NCBI GenBank assembly: GCA_016715905.1
Contig: JADJXI010000003.1
Span: 496,001-560,000 of the forward strand
Length of the DNA: 64,000 nt
DNA from: Sphingobacteriaceae bacterium
GTDB lineage: Bacteria > Bacteroidota > Bacteroidia > B-17B0 > Aurantibacillaceae
Direction of reading: 5' to 3'
Part shown: positions 17,409 to 27,314 of the stretch, piece by piece
How positions within the stretch are numbered: the stretch's first letter is position 1
How the letters are laid out: each line of letters starts with the position of its first letter
Translations under genes and position numbers: made by a program
The notes under the pieces: model-generated
Seen by the model: the letters and a program-made list of their open reading frames with translations, nothing else
Database searches by the model: none
What the model was told of the DNA's origin: nothing

Positions 17409-18357
17409 GTTCAATTTTATGCTCAATAATAAATCTCGGACGTTGCTTAACCTCTTGATAAATTTTACCTATATATTCACCAATAATTCCTAAGCAAATC
17501 ATATTCATGCCTGAAAAAGTTAAATTGAGCAGGAGGGAGGAAGCCCAGCCTTTAATGGTGTGTCCGTAAAGAATAGAAAATAATACCCAAATTCCAACAG
17601 CAATAGAGGCTAAGAACATAAAAATACCTATATAAAAAATTATTCTTAATGGGGTTGTACTAAAAGAGGTTATTCCTTTCCAGGCAAAACTCATCATTTT
17701 TCTAAATGGATATTTTGTTTCTCCGGCAATTCTCGCACTTCTACTATAATACACGCAACTAGATTGAAATCCTAGCAATGGTATAATACCTCTTAAAAAG
17801 AGAGAAACTTCATTGAATTTTTCTAAATGCTCGACAGTATCGCTTGCAATTAATCGAAAGTCGGCATGATTATAAACTGTTTTTATTTTCATGAAGCTCA
17901 TTAAACGATAGAATGATTGAGCTGTAAATCTTTTAAATATTGTATCGCTATCTCTGTTTTCACGCACACCATAAACTATTTTACTACCCTCATTGTATTG
18001 TGAAACCATTTTTTCAATTACCGTGATATCATCTTGTAAATCGGCATCAATGGTAATCATACAATCTGCATATTTTTTTTCTGTGAATAGTCCGGCAATT
18101 AAAGCATTTTGATGACCGAAATTGGTTGATAATTTAATTCCTTTAAAAAGAGAATTTGCTTTAACGTATTCCTGAATCAATTTCCAAGTTCGATCTCGGC
18201 TACCATCATCTACATAACAAACATAACTCTCCATTGAAATAATATTTCGTGCCATGAGTTCTTTCAAATAATCTGAAAGTTTTTGACAGGTATGCCCAAT
18301 TATTTCTTGTTCATTATAACAGGGAACAATGATTGCTATTTTTATTGGTTTATTCAT
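17398..18357 (-). CDS. GtrB-like polyprenyl-phosphate glycosyltransferase (GT2)
   Basis: 319 aa. N-terminal GT-A domain with IVPCYNEQEII, VDDGSRDRTW, IDADLQDD (metal-binding DAD) and GETKYP, followed by two C-terminal membrane helices (about 235-300) ending in GEYIGKIYQEVKQRP. Proteins of this plan load a sugar from a nucleotide onto undecaprenyl phosphate (GtrB, ArnC, DPM1-like). Its neighbours, a methyltransferase and a GT-C-like protein, fit a Gtr-style side-branch module. Confidence 0.88.
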   Translation of the reverse strand: MNKPIKIAIIVPCYNEQEIIGHTCQKLSDYLKELMARNIISMESYVCYVDDGSRDRTWKLIQEYVKANSLFKGIKLSTNFGHQNALIAGLFTEKKYADCMITIDADLQDDITVIEKMVSQYNEGSKIVYGVRENRDSDTIFKRFTAQSFYRLMSFMKIKTVYNHADFRLIASDTVEHLEKFNEVSLFLRGIIPLLGFQSSCVYYSRSARIAGETKYPFRKMMSFAWKGITSFSTTPLRIIFYIGIFMFLASIAVGIWVLFSILYGHTIKGWASSLLLNLTFSGMNMICLGIIGEYIGKIYQEVKQRPRFIIEHKIEHGN

Positions 18358-18408
18358 TTACACGGATTGAATTATAAATTATTTGATAATAAAATTGGAA
18401 TGCAAGTT

Positions 18409-19044
18409 TCATTTTATTGATTCTATTGCAACTGCATTTTCAAATCTCGTTGAATCCTCCACCAATTTAAATGCGTTTTCTTGGGAGTCATTAAACGAAG
18501 CCTTGCGGATGTTTTTAAATCCGACTTTTTCTAATTCCATTGCTAAAGAATCTTTATCCCACATCCATAAATGATGCGCATTACTAAAATGATTTTTAAC
18601 AATGGCTTTTAATCCTTTTTCCCGTTTTTCATGACCTAACAGTGTCCAATTCATAAAAGTAATACTGGCGTCTAGTTCACGGTTTGCTTTTTTCTCTAAA
18701 TATGTTTTGGCAATATATTCCAAATCGGGTAAAACACATCTAAAAATTCCGCCGGGCTTCAATACATGATATGAGTTTTTTAATGCAATTCTGAAATCTT
18801 CTAAGGATAAGTGTTCTAATACATGAGAACAGTATAATGAATCACAACTGTTAGCAGCAAGCGGTAAACCTTTAATGATATCTCCGTACTTAATGTTTTC
18901 CGGAAACTTCACACTTGAGAAGGAATAAAAAAGCTTTCCAATTAAGGGTATTCGCTGTAATTGTAAGGTAGGTGAACTATCAAAATTTACCCATTCTTTT
19001 GGACCTGATAAACCACAGCCATATTGTGCATGTACTTTCGACAT
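18409..19044 (-). CDS. Small class I methyltransferase-domain protein
   Basis: 211 aa. It has the late SAM-methyltransferase motifs (LYCSHVLEHLSLEDFRIAL, HVLKPGGIFRCVLPDLE) but a shortened N-terminus beginning VHAQYGCGLSGPKEWVNFD, the form seen in cell-wall-locus methyltransferases of the Methyltransf_11 type. A conserved GHEKREKGLKAIVKNHF-MWDKDSL part follows. It is separated from the GtrB-like gene by 51 bases with no visible signal and lies one base after the next gene upstream. Confidence 0.72.
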   Translation of the reverse strand: MSKVHAQYGCGLSGPKEWVNFDSSPTLQLQRIPLIGKLFYSFSSVKFPENIKYGDIIKGLPLAANSCDSLYCSHVLEHLSLEDFRIALKNSYHVLKPGGIFRCVLPDLEYIAKTYLEKKANRELDASITFMNWTLLGHEKREKGLKAIVKNHFSNAHHLWMWDKDSLAMELEKVGFKNIRKASFNDSQENAFKLVEDSTRFENAVAIESIK

Positions 19045-19045
19045 T

Positions 19046-20176
19046 TTAATTTAGTTCTATTTCGGTTAACTTCTTGTATTCAGAATGGAAGGATTTCTTT
19101 GTAAAATATTGATGTGCCAATTTATTCGATATTTGTTTATTGGTTCTTTTGAAATCCATTTTTTGATTGGGCTTATAAATAAATCCACAATTATGTTGCA
19201 CAACAAAGTCACTGTAATCTCCTAGGTTAGGAGAAATAATTACTTGTAATCCACAGGATAGGTATTCAGCAAATTTAACGGGAGAAGCCACGCTATTGGT
19301 TATAGAATTCCCTCGAATTAATAGTCCGTAATCAGCTGCCAATAAATATTTATACACATGATTGGGCTCAACAAAATAGTGTTGAATTTTTACTTGATTT
19401 TTTTTTAATTCGTGAATAATTTCATGATCCGGACATAGAAAGAGGAATTTCGCATTCGGGTTTTCTTGCGATAACTTTAGTATTATTTCTTTTAAATTAG
19501 ATAGAGATTGCCAGCCGGCACTTGAACCTGCGTAAATAAACACAATGTCAGTCTCGAGGAAATTTAATTCTTTTCTTAAAGATTCAATATTTTTTGAATC
19601 AATTAATAAATTTTCGTATTGCGCTTCTATTGTGCAAGGTATTACCAGATGCTCTTTACTGCTGTAATTATAGGTTTTCGACCAATGTTGAATTAGCTTT
19701 TTGGAAACCGCTATCCTGAATTTACTTTTGAGAATTGCATTTTTTTCTAACTCATATATTTCGGCTAACATTTCAGGTTGAACTACCACTTTATATTCCT
19801 TCCATTCCTCTGTTATCGCACCGCGTCCGTCATATATAACATGGTATTTATGCCTAAGGTTTTGAGAACGGAGAGCAAGATTAGTAGCTATTACACTACG
19901 ACCAATTATAATATTGGGTTTGTATTTACGAATGAAATAATTCAATAGGGATTTATTTTTTTTCCAATTCACTATGCCGGGAAACATTGGTAAGACAATG
20001 CTATCACTTAATTCGGCTTTGATTTTATTTTTATTAACTGAGAAATTTCTGATTGAGATAAAAGCAATTAATTTAATTTTTTGATTAAGTTCATTTCTTA
20101 TAAATTTTATTACATCAATTACCTGGCTTCTGTAAATTCCTGAAGGACTATCGTTAAACGTCAGATAAAAGATCAT
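19046..20176 (-). CDS. GT-B type glycosyltransferase
   Basis: 376 aa. The C-terminal half has a GT-B ligand-binding region: FIYAGSSAGWQSLSN (about residue 220), a run of acidic/hydrophobic strands, and SPVKFAEYLSCGLQVIISPNLGD (about 320-342) in the place of the nucleotide-binding E of GT4 enzymes. The start is the ATG at 20176, which overlaps the wecB stop (ATGA). A 17-codon extension upstream is open but lies inside wecB. Donor and acceptor are unknown. Confidence 0.72.
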   Translation of the reverse strand: MIFYLTFNDSPSGIYRSQVIDVIKFIRNELNQKIKLIAFISIRNFSVNKNKIKAELSDSIVLPMFPGIVNWKKNKSLLNYFIRKYKPNIIIGRSVIATNLALRSQNLRHKYHVIYDGRGAITEEWKEYKVVVQPEMLAEIYELEKNAILKSKFRIAVSKKLIQHWSKTYNYSSKEHLVIPCTIEAQYENLLIDSKNIESLRKELNFLETDIVFIYAGSSAGWQSLSNLKEIILKLSQENPNAKFLFLCPDHEIIHELKKNQVKIQHYFVEPNHVYKYLLAADYGLLIRGNSITNSVASPVKFAEYLSCGLQVIISPNLGDYSDFVVQHNCGFIYKPNQKMDFKRTNKQISNKLAHQYFTKKSFHSEYKKLTEIELN

Positions 20177-21258
20177 TTTTGTTTGGATATTACCTGAAAA
20201 ATTCTTTCGGTAGCATGACCATCCCATAAATTCGGAATTTGACCTTTTTTGTATTGACCATTTTCAATTTCGGCAATTTTATTGGTAATAGATTCTAAAT
20301 TAAATTCCAATAATGTATTTGTTCCAATATCACAAGTTACGGGTCTTTCGGTGTTATTTCTTAGGGTTAAGCATGGTATTTGTAAAAAGGTAGATTCTTC
20401 CTGAATCCCTCCGCTATCGGTTATAATAAAATAACTGTCTTTGATGAGTTTTTGAAAAGCAAAATAATCTAATGGTTCGGTAATAATTAAATTCTTATTT
20501 TGAATTAACTGTTCATATAATCCATATTTTTTTAAACTTGCCGTTGTTCGAGGATGAATTGGGAAAATTATTTTATAATTTACACTATTAAAAACTTCTA
20601 TTAATTTGAGTAAACCTTCTTGGGTATCCACAGTTGCAGGACGGTGTAGAGTACTAAGAATATATTTCTTAGATTGAAGATTCAGTTTTTTTAGTATATC
20701 ACTTTGTTCAATTTGCTTTTCAAACTTAACTAAGGTATCAATCATGGTATTCCCTACATAATGAATTTTATCGGAAGGTATATTTTCGTTTTTAAGATTT
20801 AGAATTCCGGAGGGTTCAGTAACGAAGAATAAATTGCTTAGTTTGTCGGTAACGATTCTGTTGTGTTCTTCGGGCATGCTTTCATCAAAACTTCTGAGTC
20901 CGCTTTCTATGTGTCCGAGTTTAATATTCATTTTGTTGGCAGTTAATGCAGCCGCTAAAGTAGAGTTCACATCGCCTACTGCTAAAATCAAATCGGGTTT
21001 AAATTGCGTGAGTATCAATTCTTCCAGTTTGATTAAAATTTCTGCAATTTGATTTATCGGACTTCCGCTGTTTACTTTTAAGAAATAATCAGGAACTAAC
21101 TCAAATTGCTCAAAAAAAACATCAGCCATATTATTATCGTAGTGTTGACCGGTGTGTGCAATTTTTATTTCAATACTAGGATAGGTATTTGCTACTTCTT
21201 TAAAGCGAGTGACTTTAATAAAATTTGGACGAGTACCAATAACAGTTAAAATTTTCAT
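20173..21258 (-). CDS. wecB: UDP-N-acetylglucosamine 2-epimerase (non-hydrolysing)
   Basis: 361 aa, the normal WecB length. Motifs: VIGTRPNFIKV at the N-terminus, AHTGQHYDNNM, HIESGLRSFD with EEHNRIVTD, and TDSGGIQEESTFL near the C-terminus. It converts UDP-GlcNAc to UDP-ManNAc, a precursor of ManNAc or ManNAcA units. No UDP-ManNAc dehydrogenase (wecC) was found in the window. The ATG at 21258 is preferred over a TTG four codons upstream because it gives MKILTVIGTRP. Confidence 0.92.
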   Translation of the reverse strand: MKILTVIGTRPNFIKVTRFKEVANTYPSIEIKIAHTGQHYDNNMADVFFEQFELVPDYFLKVNSGSPINQIAEILIKLEELILTQFKPDLILAVGDVNSTLAAALTANKMNIKLGHIESGLRSFDESMPEEHNRIVTDKLSNLFFVTEPSGILNLKNENIPSDKIHYVGNTMIDTLVKFEKQIEQSDILKKLNLQSKKYILSTLHRPATVDTQEGLLKLIEVFNSVNYKIIFPIHPRTTASLKKYGLYEQLIQNKNLIITEPLDYFAFQKLIKDSYFIITDSGGIQEESTFLQIPCLTLRNNTERPVTCDIGTNTLLEFNLESITNKIAEIENGQYKKGQIPNLWDGHATERIFQVISKQK

Positions 21259-21288
21259 TTGTAAATTCAATAAATTAATCTACTTGCC

Positions 21289-22455
21289 CTAAGCATTGAT
21301 GATTGAAGCACGTGAGTTAATTATGGATTGATATAAGTTTTCTAATTTTTGAATGTGTGTAGAAAAACTAAAATGTTCGATTACTCGTTGACGATTATGC
21401 GGGCAAAGCGGCCAGTTAACAATTTCTTTAAAACCCTTTATATATTCCGATTTATTTTTTTCCTCACACAGTATTCCATTTACTCCTTGAACTATCATGT
21501 TAGGTATACCCGCATGTAAAGTAGATAAGATGGGTAATTCTAATGCCATTACTTCTAAAAGAACATTAGGCAATCCTTCCTGATCACCATTGTCGGCTGT
21601 TTCACTCATATGAACAAATGCGTTCACGCGGCAGCAGATTTCAATCATTTCCGAAGGAGAAACTGCACTTTGCATAGATACCTGTTTTTCTAAACCAAGT
21701 TTTTTTATTTGTAATGCTATACTTTCTTCAAGCGGACCAAATCCGGCCAGAATCATTTTATAATTATATCGATTATCCTGATTTAAAAATTCTTTAAAAG
21801 CTTCAAGCATTAAATGATGACCTTTTTTTGGATAAAAGGAAGAAACTTGTAAAAAAAGGAAATCATTTTTACTTCTATTGTCACCTGTTCTTTTATAAAA
21901 GTTGGTGTCAATACCACTGTGTAAAGTAATGGTTTTGTTTTTGGGAAAGGCCAGGCTGTTTACTTTATGTGTAAGCGAATCCGCAACGGCAATACTATAT
22001 ACTTTCTGATTATTTAACAAGGTGCGGTACTTTTTCAAAATAGCTTTATTCATGAATTTTTCTGTTACATCAAATCCATAAAAGGAGACTAAAACAGGAA
22101 TTAATTTATTTGCGCCTTTCAAATTTGACGCTATTTTAAGGAAATCAGTGCCAAAGTGACAATGTATGAGATCTGGTTTGAATTCAGAAAGAACATTATT
22201 TAATTCTATAGAAAAAGATTTGTTTTTTAGGGTAAAATGTAGTTGAAGTTGCTCCAGCCACCAACGAAATTTATTAATGATTTTATTGTACCGGAAAGGA
22301 ATTAATTTCATTTTTTTACGCTGATAAAGTTCCGGATTAATACGGTTGGAGTAACACAATATTAATTCGTGTTGTTCATCAATATGTTTCAATTCATTAG
22401 TTATAAACGTAACCGTTTTGCTGGCATAATTCTCGGTATATGCAAAAATTTTCAT
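21289..22455 (-). CDS. Glycosyltransferase family 4
   Basis: 388 aa, GT-B fold. N-terminal IHCHFGTDFLKIA and FYGFDVTE; C-terminal LQVSSFYPKKGHHLMLEAFKE, then EGLPNVLLEVMALELPILSTLHAGIPNMI, in which E and E-x7-E positions fit the GT4 EX7E motif. It adds a sugar on the cytosolic side during repeat-unit assembly. Its ATG overlaps the FkbM gene stop by four bases. Confidence 0.88.
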   Translation of the reverse strand: MKIFAYTENYASKTVTFITNELKHIDEQHELILCYSNRINPELYQRKKMKLIPFRYNKIINKFRWWLEQLQLHFTLKNKSFSIELNNVLSEFKPDLIHCHFGTDFLKIASNLKGANKLIPVLVSFYGFDVTEKFMNKAILKKYRTLLNNQKVYSIAVADSLTHKVNSLAFPKNKTITLHSGIDTNFYKRTGDNRSKNDFLFLQVSSFYPKKGHHLMLEAFKEFLNQDNRYNYKMILAGFGPLEESIALQIKKLGLEKQVSMQSAVSPSEMIEICCRVNAFVHMSETADNGDQEGLPNVLLEVMALELPILSTLHAGIPNMIVQGVNGILCEEKNKSEYIKGFKEIVNWPLCPHNRQRVIEHFSFSTHIQKLENLYQSIINSRASIINA

Positions 22456-23165
22456 GATTTATTTAATTCCCAATTCTCCCAAACAAAGGGATATTGATAA
22501 GTTAAATGATGTGTTTTGCTTAATTCGTTATGTATTTTTTTATACCTGGATTCGTAGCCCGGATAAAAATCATGAAATTGAATTTGAAGATTATTGCATT
22601 TTTTTATAAAATTAATTTCTATCATTCTATCCAATAAATCATATTCAGCACCTTCTATATTAATTTTGATTAAATCAATCTGTTGCAGGTTATTTTCTTT
22701 TATAAAATCTTTAACATCAATAATTCTTATTTTCTCGTCTTTACCTTTTTTATGCTGAGAGGCTTTTCTGTTATAAGAGGATGCTTCTTCCATAACGGAA
22801 ATGGTTAGCTCTTCATTTTTAGCTCCAAGGCCCTTTGGTATAATTTGTATATTTTTGTTTAGATGAAAAATGGTTTCCAAATAATTGTAGTAAAAAGAAA
22901 CAGGTTCAAAAACTATTATTTTAGTTTGGTATCTGGAAAAAATTTGAGCCGCAAATTCTCCTTCATAACCTCCCACATCTAAAACCAATGAATTTTCATT
23001 TAAGGGATAGGTATATCGGAGTTTATTTTCTACTTTATCAGCATACCATTTTACTTTATTGATTTCAGAGGGCATGGCATTTTTCAGCTCCATGTCTTTT
23101 GCTTTGTTAAAGAAAAAGCGGTGCAGATGATAAAAAAGTGCCGAAAATTTATAAAGTAGCTTCAC
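22452..23165 (-). CDS. FkbM family methyltransferase
   Basis: 237 aa. SAM domain with LVLDVGGYEGEFAAQIF (about residue 60), IIVFEPVSFYYNYL, and the FkbM-type LIKINIEGAEYDLLDRM (about 165). FkbM enzymes O-methylate sugars and polyketides. The start is a GTG inside the end of the epimerase gene, a 17-base overlap, and no ATG lies nearby. Likely methylates one sugar of the repeat. Confidence 0.85.
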   Translation of the reverse strand: MKLLYKFSALFYHLHRFFFNKAKDMELKNAMPSEINKVKWYADKVENKLRYTYPLNENSLVLDVGGYEGEFAAQIFSRYQTKIIVFEPVSFYYNYLETIFHLNKNIQIIPKGLGAKNEELTISVMEEASSYNRKASQHKKGKDEKIRIIDVKDFIKENNLQQIDLIKINIEGAEYDLLDRMIEINFIKKCNNLQIQFHDFYPGYESRYKKIHNELSKTHHLTYQYPFVWENWELNKS

Positions 23166-23841
23166 GATTGTAATATTTTTTTAAAACCTTATTAAAGTAT
23201 TCCAATGAAGAGCTTTGAAACTCATGAAGTATTTCAAATTCCGATGAATTTTTAATTTCATATTTATTACCTCGGGGAACGATATTATAATTAGCTTTAA
23301 TTCCTGTTAATTGCTCGAAAATATTGACCAATTCAATAATGGTTAAAGGGTTTGGGAATGTTAATTCATATATTTTATTGGTTAATATATTTCCCTCGAT
23401 AGCTTTCGTTAAAACATTTACCACGTCTTCTATGTCAATAAAGTATCGAATTGTATTTTGATAAATGTCAAATTTATTTTGTTTTACAATGGCATTAAAT
23501 ATATAATTCGTAAGTGTGTTAGGATTATTAGACGGGCCTATTACATTGGGTAGGCGTATTATGGAGTACTGTTTAAAGTTATTTTTAATGTAAGATTCAA
23601 TTTCAAGCTTATGATGAATATATAAGGAGTTAGTAAGTTCAGGATCATGTAAGCTGCAAGTACTGAAGTAAATAAACCGAGATGCTGTTTGCTTACAGTT
23701 TTCAACCATTTTTCTCTCTCTTTCAAATTCTTTAGAAGCTGTTTCTCGTGAATTGCTCACTCCTGAAGCAAATAGGGTTACAGAATCGTTCTTAGCTAAA
23801 TTTTTAAAAGCCTGAGCCAACATTCCGTTTCCTACTACCAT
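23149..23841 (-). CDS. NAD-dependent epimerase/dehydratase family protein
   Basis: 230 aa, shorter than most extended SDRs. It begins MVVGNGMLAQAF, a Rossmann GxGxxA type loop, and has FIYFSTCSLHD, HKLEIESYI (YxxxK reduced to HHKLE region) and RLPNVIGPSNNPNTL. The usual YxxxK is seen only as YIHHK (Tyr, Lys spaced by three). A sugar-nucleotide reductase or epimerase is likely. It starts directly after the upstream epimerase stop codon. Confidence 0.72.
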   Translation of the reverse strand: MVVGNGMLAQAFKNLAKNDSVTLFASGVSNSRETASKEFERERKMVENCKQTASRFIYFSTCSLHDPELTNSLYIHHKLEIESYIKNNFKQYSIIRLPNVIGPSNNPNTLTNYIFNAIVKQNKFDIYQNTIRYFIDIEDVVNVLTKAIEGNILTNKIYELTFPNPLTIIELVNIFEQLTGIKANYNIVPRGNKYEIKNSSEFEILHEFQSSSLEYFNKVLKKYYNREATL

Positions 23842-24801
23842 TTAATTAATTTTGTTTTGCGTTAAATACCACTTATTAAAGCTTTGCAGTCCTTCTTCTA
23901 TTGCGGTTTTTGGATTATACTTAAGATATTTAGCGGAGTTATTAATATCGGCACATGTTGATCTTACATCTCCTTGTTGTTCCGGCAAGTAATTTAATAT
24001 GGCTTTTTTGCCAATTATTTTTTCAATGTTTGTAACTAATTCTGCAAGAGAAATTTGTTTATTATTTCCCAGATTAAAGCACATAAAGTTTTCATTAAGT
24101 TCTTCAGAAAACAAGGCGCCTATTAGTCCATGTATAATATCATCTATGTACGTGTAATCTCTATATGTTTTACCATCGCCATAAAAATCAATGGCTTGAT
24201 CATTATAAATTTTATGAAAGAATTTATGGATAGCTAAATCCGGTCTTTGTTTTGGTCCGTATACCGTAAAAAAACGTAAGGCAATAAATTGAATATTATA
24301 TAAGTGGGCATAAACTTTACCAATAGATTCTGCAGAAATTTTGGAGGCTGCGTAAGGACTAATAGGCATCAATTCCGAATCTTCTTTCCAGGGGGAATTG
24401 GGATTTTTACCGTAAACACTACTCGAGGAGGCAAAGATAAAACGTTTAATTTTTTCTCGTTTAGCAAATTCAAGTAATTCAATTGTTCCAATGGCATTGG
24501 ATTCGTAATATTTGTCAGGTATTTCTAAACTCGGTCTTACGCCGGCTCTTGCGGCTAAGTGTACAACGATATCGATGTGTTTAAATATTTTATTTTTATA
24601 CAGTTCTTTATTGCAAATATCACCTTCTAGAAATGTGAAATTAGCTGATTGCATTAAATTATGGAGGTTACTTAATTTTGTTTCTTTTTTATAAAACGTA
24701 TCGAAGTTATCTACTCCAAAAACAGAATGTCCCAATTCAACAAGTTTTTCAGCTAAACTGCTTCCTATAAATCCTGCAACCCCGGTAATTAAAATGTTCA
24801 T
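23842..24801 (-). CDS. UDP-glucuronate 4-epimerase-like SDR
   Basis: 319 aa extended SDR. GVAGFIGSSLAEKL (cofactor loop, residues 7-20), HLAARAGVRPSLE (typical of UDP-GlcA 4-epimerases), ASSSSVYGKNP, and catalytic YAASK, then RFFTVYGPKQRPDLA. The family interconverts UDP-GlcA and UDP-GalA. Other extended SDR activities cannot be excluded. It is coupled to the membrane protein upstream by an ATGA overlap. Confidence 0.82.
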   Translation of the reverse strand: MNILITGVAGFIGSSLAEKLVELGHSVFGVDNFDTFYKKETKLSNLHNLMQSANFTFLEGDICNKELYKNKIFKHIDIVVHLAARAGVRPSLEIPDKYYESNAIGTIELLEFAKREKIKRFIFASSSSVYGKNPNSPWKEDSELMPISPYAASKISAESIGKVYAHLYNIQFIALRFFTVYGPKQRPDLAIHKFFHKIYNDQAIDFYGDGKTYRDYTYIDDIIHGLIGALFSEELNENFMCFNLGNNKQISLAELVTNIEKIIGKKAILNYLPEQQGDVRSTCADINNSAKYLKYNPKTAIEEGLQSFNKWYLTQNKIN

Positions 24802-26441
24802 GTTAAGTCTACTTTCACAATTAATTCTTGATCAAAAACTTTAAGTACCTTAAATGCATGTGTATTTAGAAATTTTTTTTCGTTAGGCGATAAATTTTTA
24901 GGCATGGTAATAATGAGTGTTACGGGCGATGAGTTTTTAAATTCATTACGCATAATTTTTTCGTAATCATCACAAGGTGTAGCAGCTGAATAATTGGTAA
25001 CTAAACCTTCGGCTTTTTTATTTTTATGATGAATACTTACAATTTGGGCACTTAGATTTTCGGATTTAATAGTTTGAATTTCACGAAATGTCGCAATGGC
25101 TACTTTTTCATTCACCCATTCTGAGCCGCCACCATTTCCTTTTTTGGAAAGGAATTGATAATTGATAAATCCCCAATACAGTATGGCCCATACTAAAAAA
25201 ATGGAGTAGGTGAGCTTGTACAATTTAAGGCTTTTATTGCCGACATTTTGATTTTCCGAATAGCCAATAAAATATAATACAATAATAATAAAATGCAGGT
25301 AAACAAAGTAACGTGTTGCGTAAACGAAAGTCCAAAGTGGTGGCATCCAAGATGGTCCAAAAGAATTATTTTCGGGTCCGGTAGTTAGTGATTGCATAGC
25401 AATAAATCCGGTAATTACTGCAAAGCTTACCAAAAATAACAGCGTTAATAAATAGTTTTTATTCGCCATATTTTTTTTGAAATTTTTTATCCAAGCCTTG
25501 AATTTAAGATTGGGAATAAAATTATTCAGAATCAAAGCCAGAAAGCCGAAAGAGATTAATAACAGTGAAATTCTATATGTAAGGATTAAAGCGGATAGAT
25601 GGGGTAAGTGAAATTCAATGGGCCTGGTAAAAAGCAGGGCTTTAATTGGAAACGGATCAAACCATTTTAAGTGATTAAAAAATAAGTTACCATGAATTAG
25701 GTTACTTAAAAACCCTGTTCTTTCACTATTAAACGGATATATTTTATAAAAAATAAAAGTGAGAATTACAGAAATAGAAAGAATAGTTACACTTTGCCAA
25801 AGATGTTCCTTACGCTTTGAATATAGATAAACTACAAAAAAGAATAGTGGAAGAATAATTAGATTGGGTATACAGGCTAGTCTTACTGTAGCAGTTATAA
25901 AAGAAAGAATAGAAATAAGTAGTAAAGCTTTTAATCGAAATTGGGCCGCTCTAACTTCCCAAAAACTATGATAAATAATCCATAGGAAAAGAGAAGCCGT
26001 GAATAAATCAGTAGGACCCAAATAATAGAATGGAGAAGGATTGAATGCGAATAAAAGTAAAAATAGATTGATGTGGTAGTCTGAAACAGAGAAGTAGCGT
26101 AATAATTTAACAGATGCTATTAAAAATAAAAGTACTCCAATGCATTGAAATAGTATTTGAGAATAAATTAAATTACCGGTAAACCAGTTCAGCAGTACAT
26201 AAATAAATGATGATCCAACAGGCCAGCCATTCATGGGCTGAGATTGAATTTGAGAAAGATTCTCTGCATTTACCCAATTAAGATTAAATTTTCCGGAGTT
26301 GTGGTAATTTTTTGCGGCTTCAAGTTGTATACTATAATCAGAAGTTAATATTGGATTGAAGCTGGCGCTTAAAATTCTTAAGAATATGGCAAGAACAAAA
26401 AATAAATAAAAGAATTTCGACTTTTTCAGCAGCTGAATCAC
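24798..26441 (-). CDS. Large GT-C-like membrane glycosyltransferase candidate
   Basis: 547 aa with about eleven membrane helices and a soluble C-terminal tail of about 120 residues. The first periplasmic loop has LTSDYSIQLEAAKNYHNSG, resembling the acidic first loop of GT39/ArnT-like GT-C enzymes (an SD pair). The GTG start overlaps the upstream GtrB-like gene (GTGA). Together with 26438 and 27315 it repeats the GT-C/GtrB/methyltransferase arrangement at 15640-18357. Probable periplasmic sugar transfer. Confidence 0.6.
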   Translation of the reverse strand: MIQLLKKSKFFYLFFVLAIFLRILSASFNPILTSDYSIQLEAAKNYHNSGKFNLNWVNAENLSQIQSQPMNGWPVGSSFIYVLLNWFTGNLIYSQILFQCIGVLLFLIASVKLLRYFSVSDYHINLFLLLFAFNPSPFYYLGPTDLFTASLFLWIIYHSFWEVRAAQFRLKALLLISILSFITATVRLACIPNLIILPLFFFVVYLYSKRKEHLWQSVTILSISVILTFIFYKIYPFNSERTGFLSNLIHGNLFFNHLKWFDPFPIKALLFTRPIEFHLPHLSALILTYRISLLLISFGFLALILNNFIPNLKFKAWIKNFKKNMANKNYLLTLLFLVSFAVITGFIAMQSLTTGPENNSFGPSWMPPLWTFVYATRYFVYLHFIIIVLYFIGYSENQNVGNKSLKLYKLTYSIFLVWAILYWGFINYQFLSKKGNGGGSEWVNEKVAIATFREIQTIKSENLSAQIVSIHHKNKKAEGLVTNYSAATPCDDYEKIMRNEFKNSSPVTLIITMPKNLSPNEKKFLNTHAFKVLKVFDQELIVKVDLT

Positions 26442-27313
26442 GTTTTAAATCTAGAATTAAATAAAATTTGTTTTAACAACACTGATACCATTCCTAATCC
26501 AAATAAAATGAAAGTAACTAAAAGGCAGCCAACGCTTAAATAAAACGCACTTTTAATTTGCCAAACAAAACCTATGGCTAAACTTATCATGGATGATAAA
26601 AATGTACAAAAGCAAAATATCAAAAATATTTTTATTGGGTTGTAAAATAAAATGGCTTCAATAATATACTGTAATGTTCTGAGTGTATCTTTAAAAAGTT
26701 TAACGTGTGATTTTCCTACCCGTTTATGATATTCAATGGGAATGTATTTTACAAATTTTCCGGTCATCATATAAGCGAGTGTTACTGATGTGGTAAAACT
26801 AAACGTATCACATAGGGTATCAAAGTAATTCATGATTGTTTGTTTCGAAAATATTCTGAGCCCTGAATTAATGTCGTCGATTTTTCGGCCTGCCGTATAT
26901 TCAACTAAAAATTTTAAAAGTTTTCTTAGAATTTTTTTCTTAAACGATTCATCATAGTTTTTACCTTGCCTTGCTCCAACCACCATATCAAATCCCTTTA
27001 AATATTCCTGATAAAGCTGAGGAATACTTTCGATGGGATAGGTTCCGTCACTATCGGTGATTACAATGATATCGTATTTGGCTGCGCTAATTCCATCTTT
27101 TAAGGAACGGCCATAACCGGCGTTATGTGGGTGAGTTAAAACAGTAATGCCTGTGCTTTTTGCAAGCTCGTATGTTTTGTCTTTTGAACAGTCATCAACA
27201 ACAATTACTTCTCCTTCTGATCCAAAAAGTTCTGCTAAAACTTTTTTACATCTGTCGATTGTTTCGATAATTACATCTTGTTCATTATAAGCCGGAATAA
27301 CGATGCTAATCAT
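26438..27313 (-). CDS. GtrB/DPM1-like glycosyltransferase (GT2)
   Basis: 291 aa. GT-A motifs IVIPAYNEQDVI, VVDDCSKDKT, ITDSDGTYP (metal-binding) and DINSGLRIF, then two C-terminal membrane helices (about 225-285). It is expected to make a polyprenyl-phosphate sugar. The ATG at 27313 is one base after the stop of the upstream methyltransferase; the longer open frame reaching into that gene is not family-like. Confidence 0.86.
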   Translation of the reverse strand: MISIVIPAYNEQDVIIETIDRCKKVLAELFGSEGEVIVVDDCSKDKTYELAKSTGITVLTHPHNAGYGRSLKDGISAAKYDIIVITDSDGTYPIESIPQLYQEYLKGFDMVVGARQGKNYDESFKKKILRKLLKFLVEYTAGRKIDDINSGLRIFSKQTIMNYFDTLCDTFSFTTSVTLAYMMTGKFVKYIPIEYHKRVGKSHVKLFKDTLRTLQYIIEAILFYNPIKIFLIFCFCTFLSSMISLAIGFVWQIKSAFYLSVGCLLVTFILFGLGMVSVLLKQILFNSRFKT

Positions 27314-27314
27314 T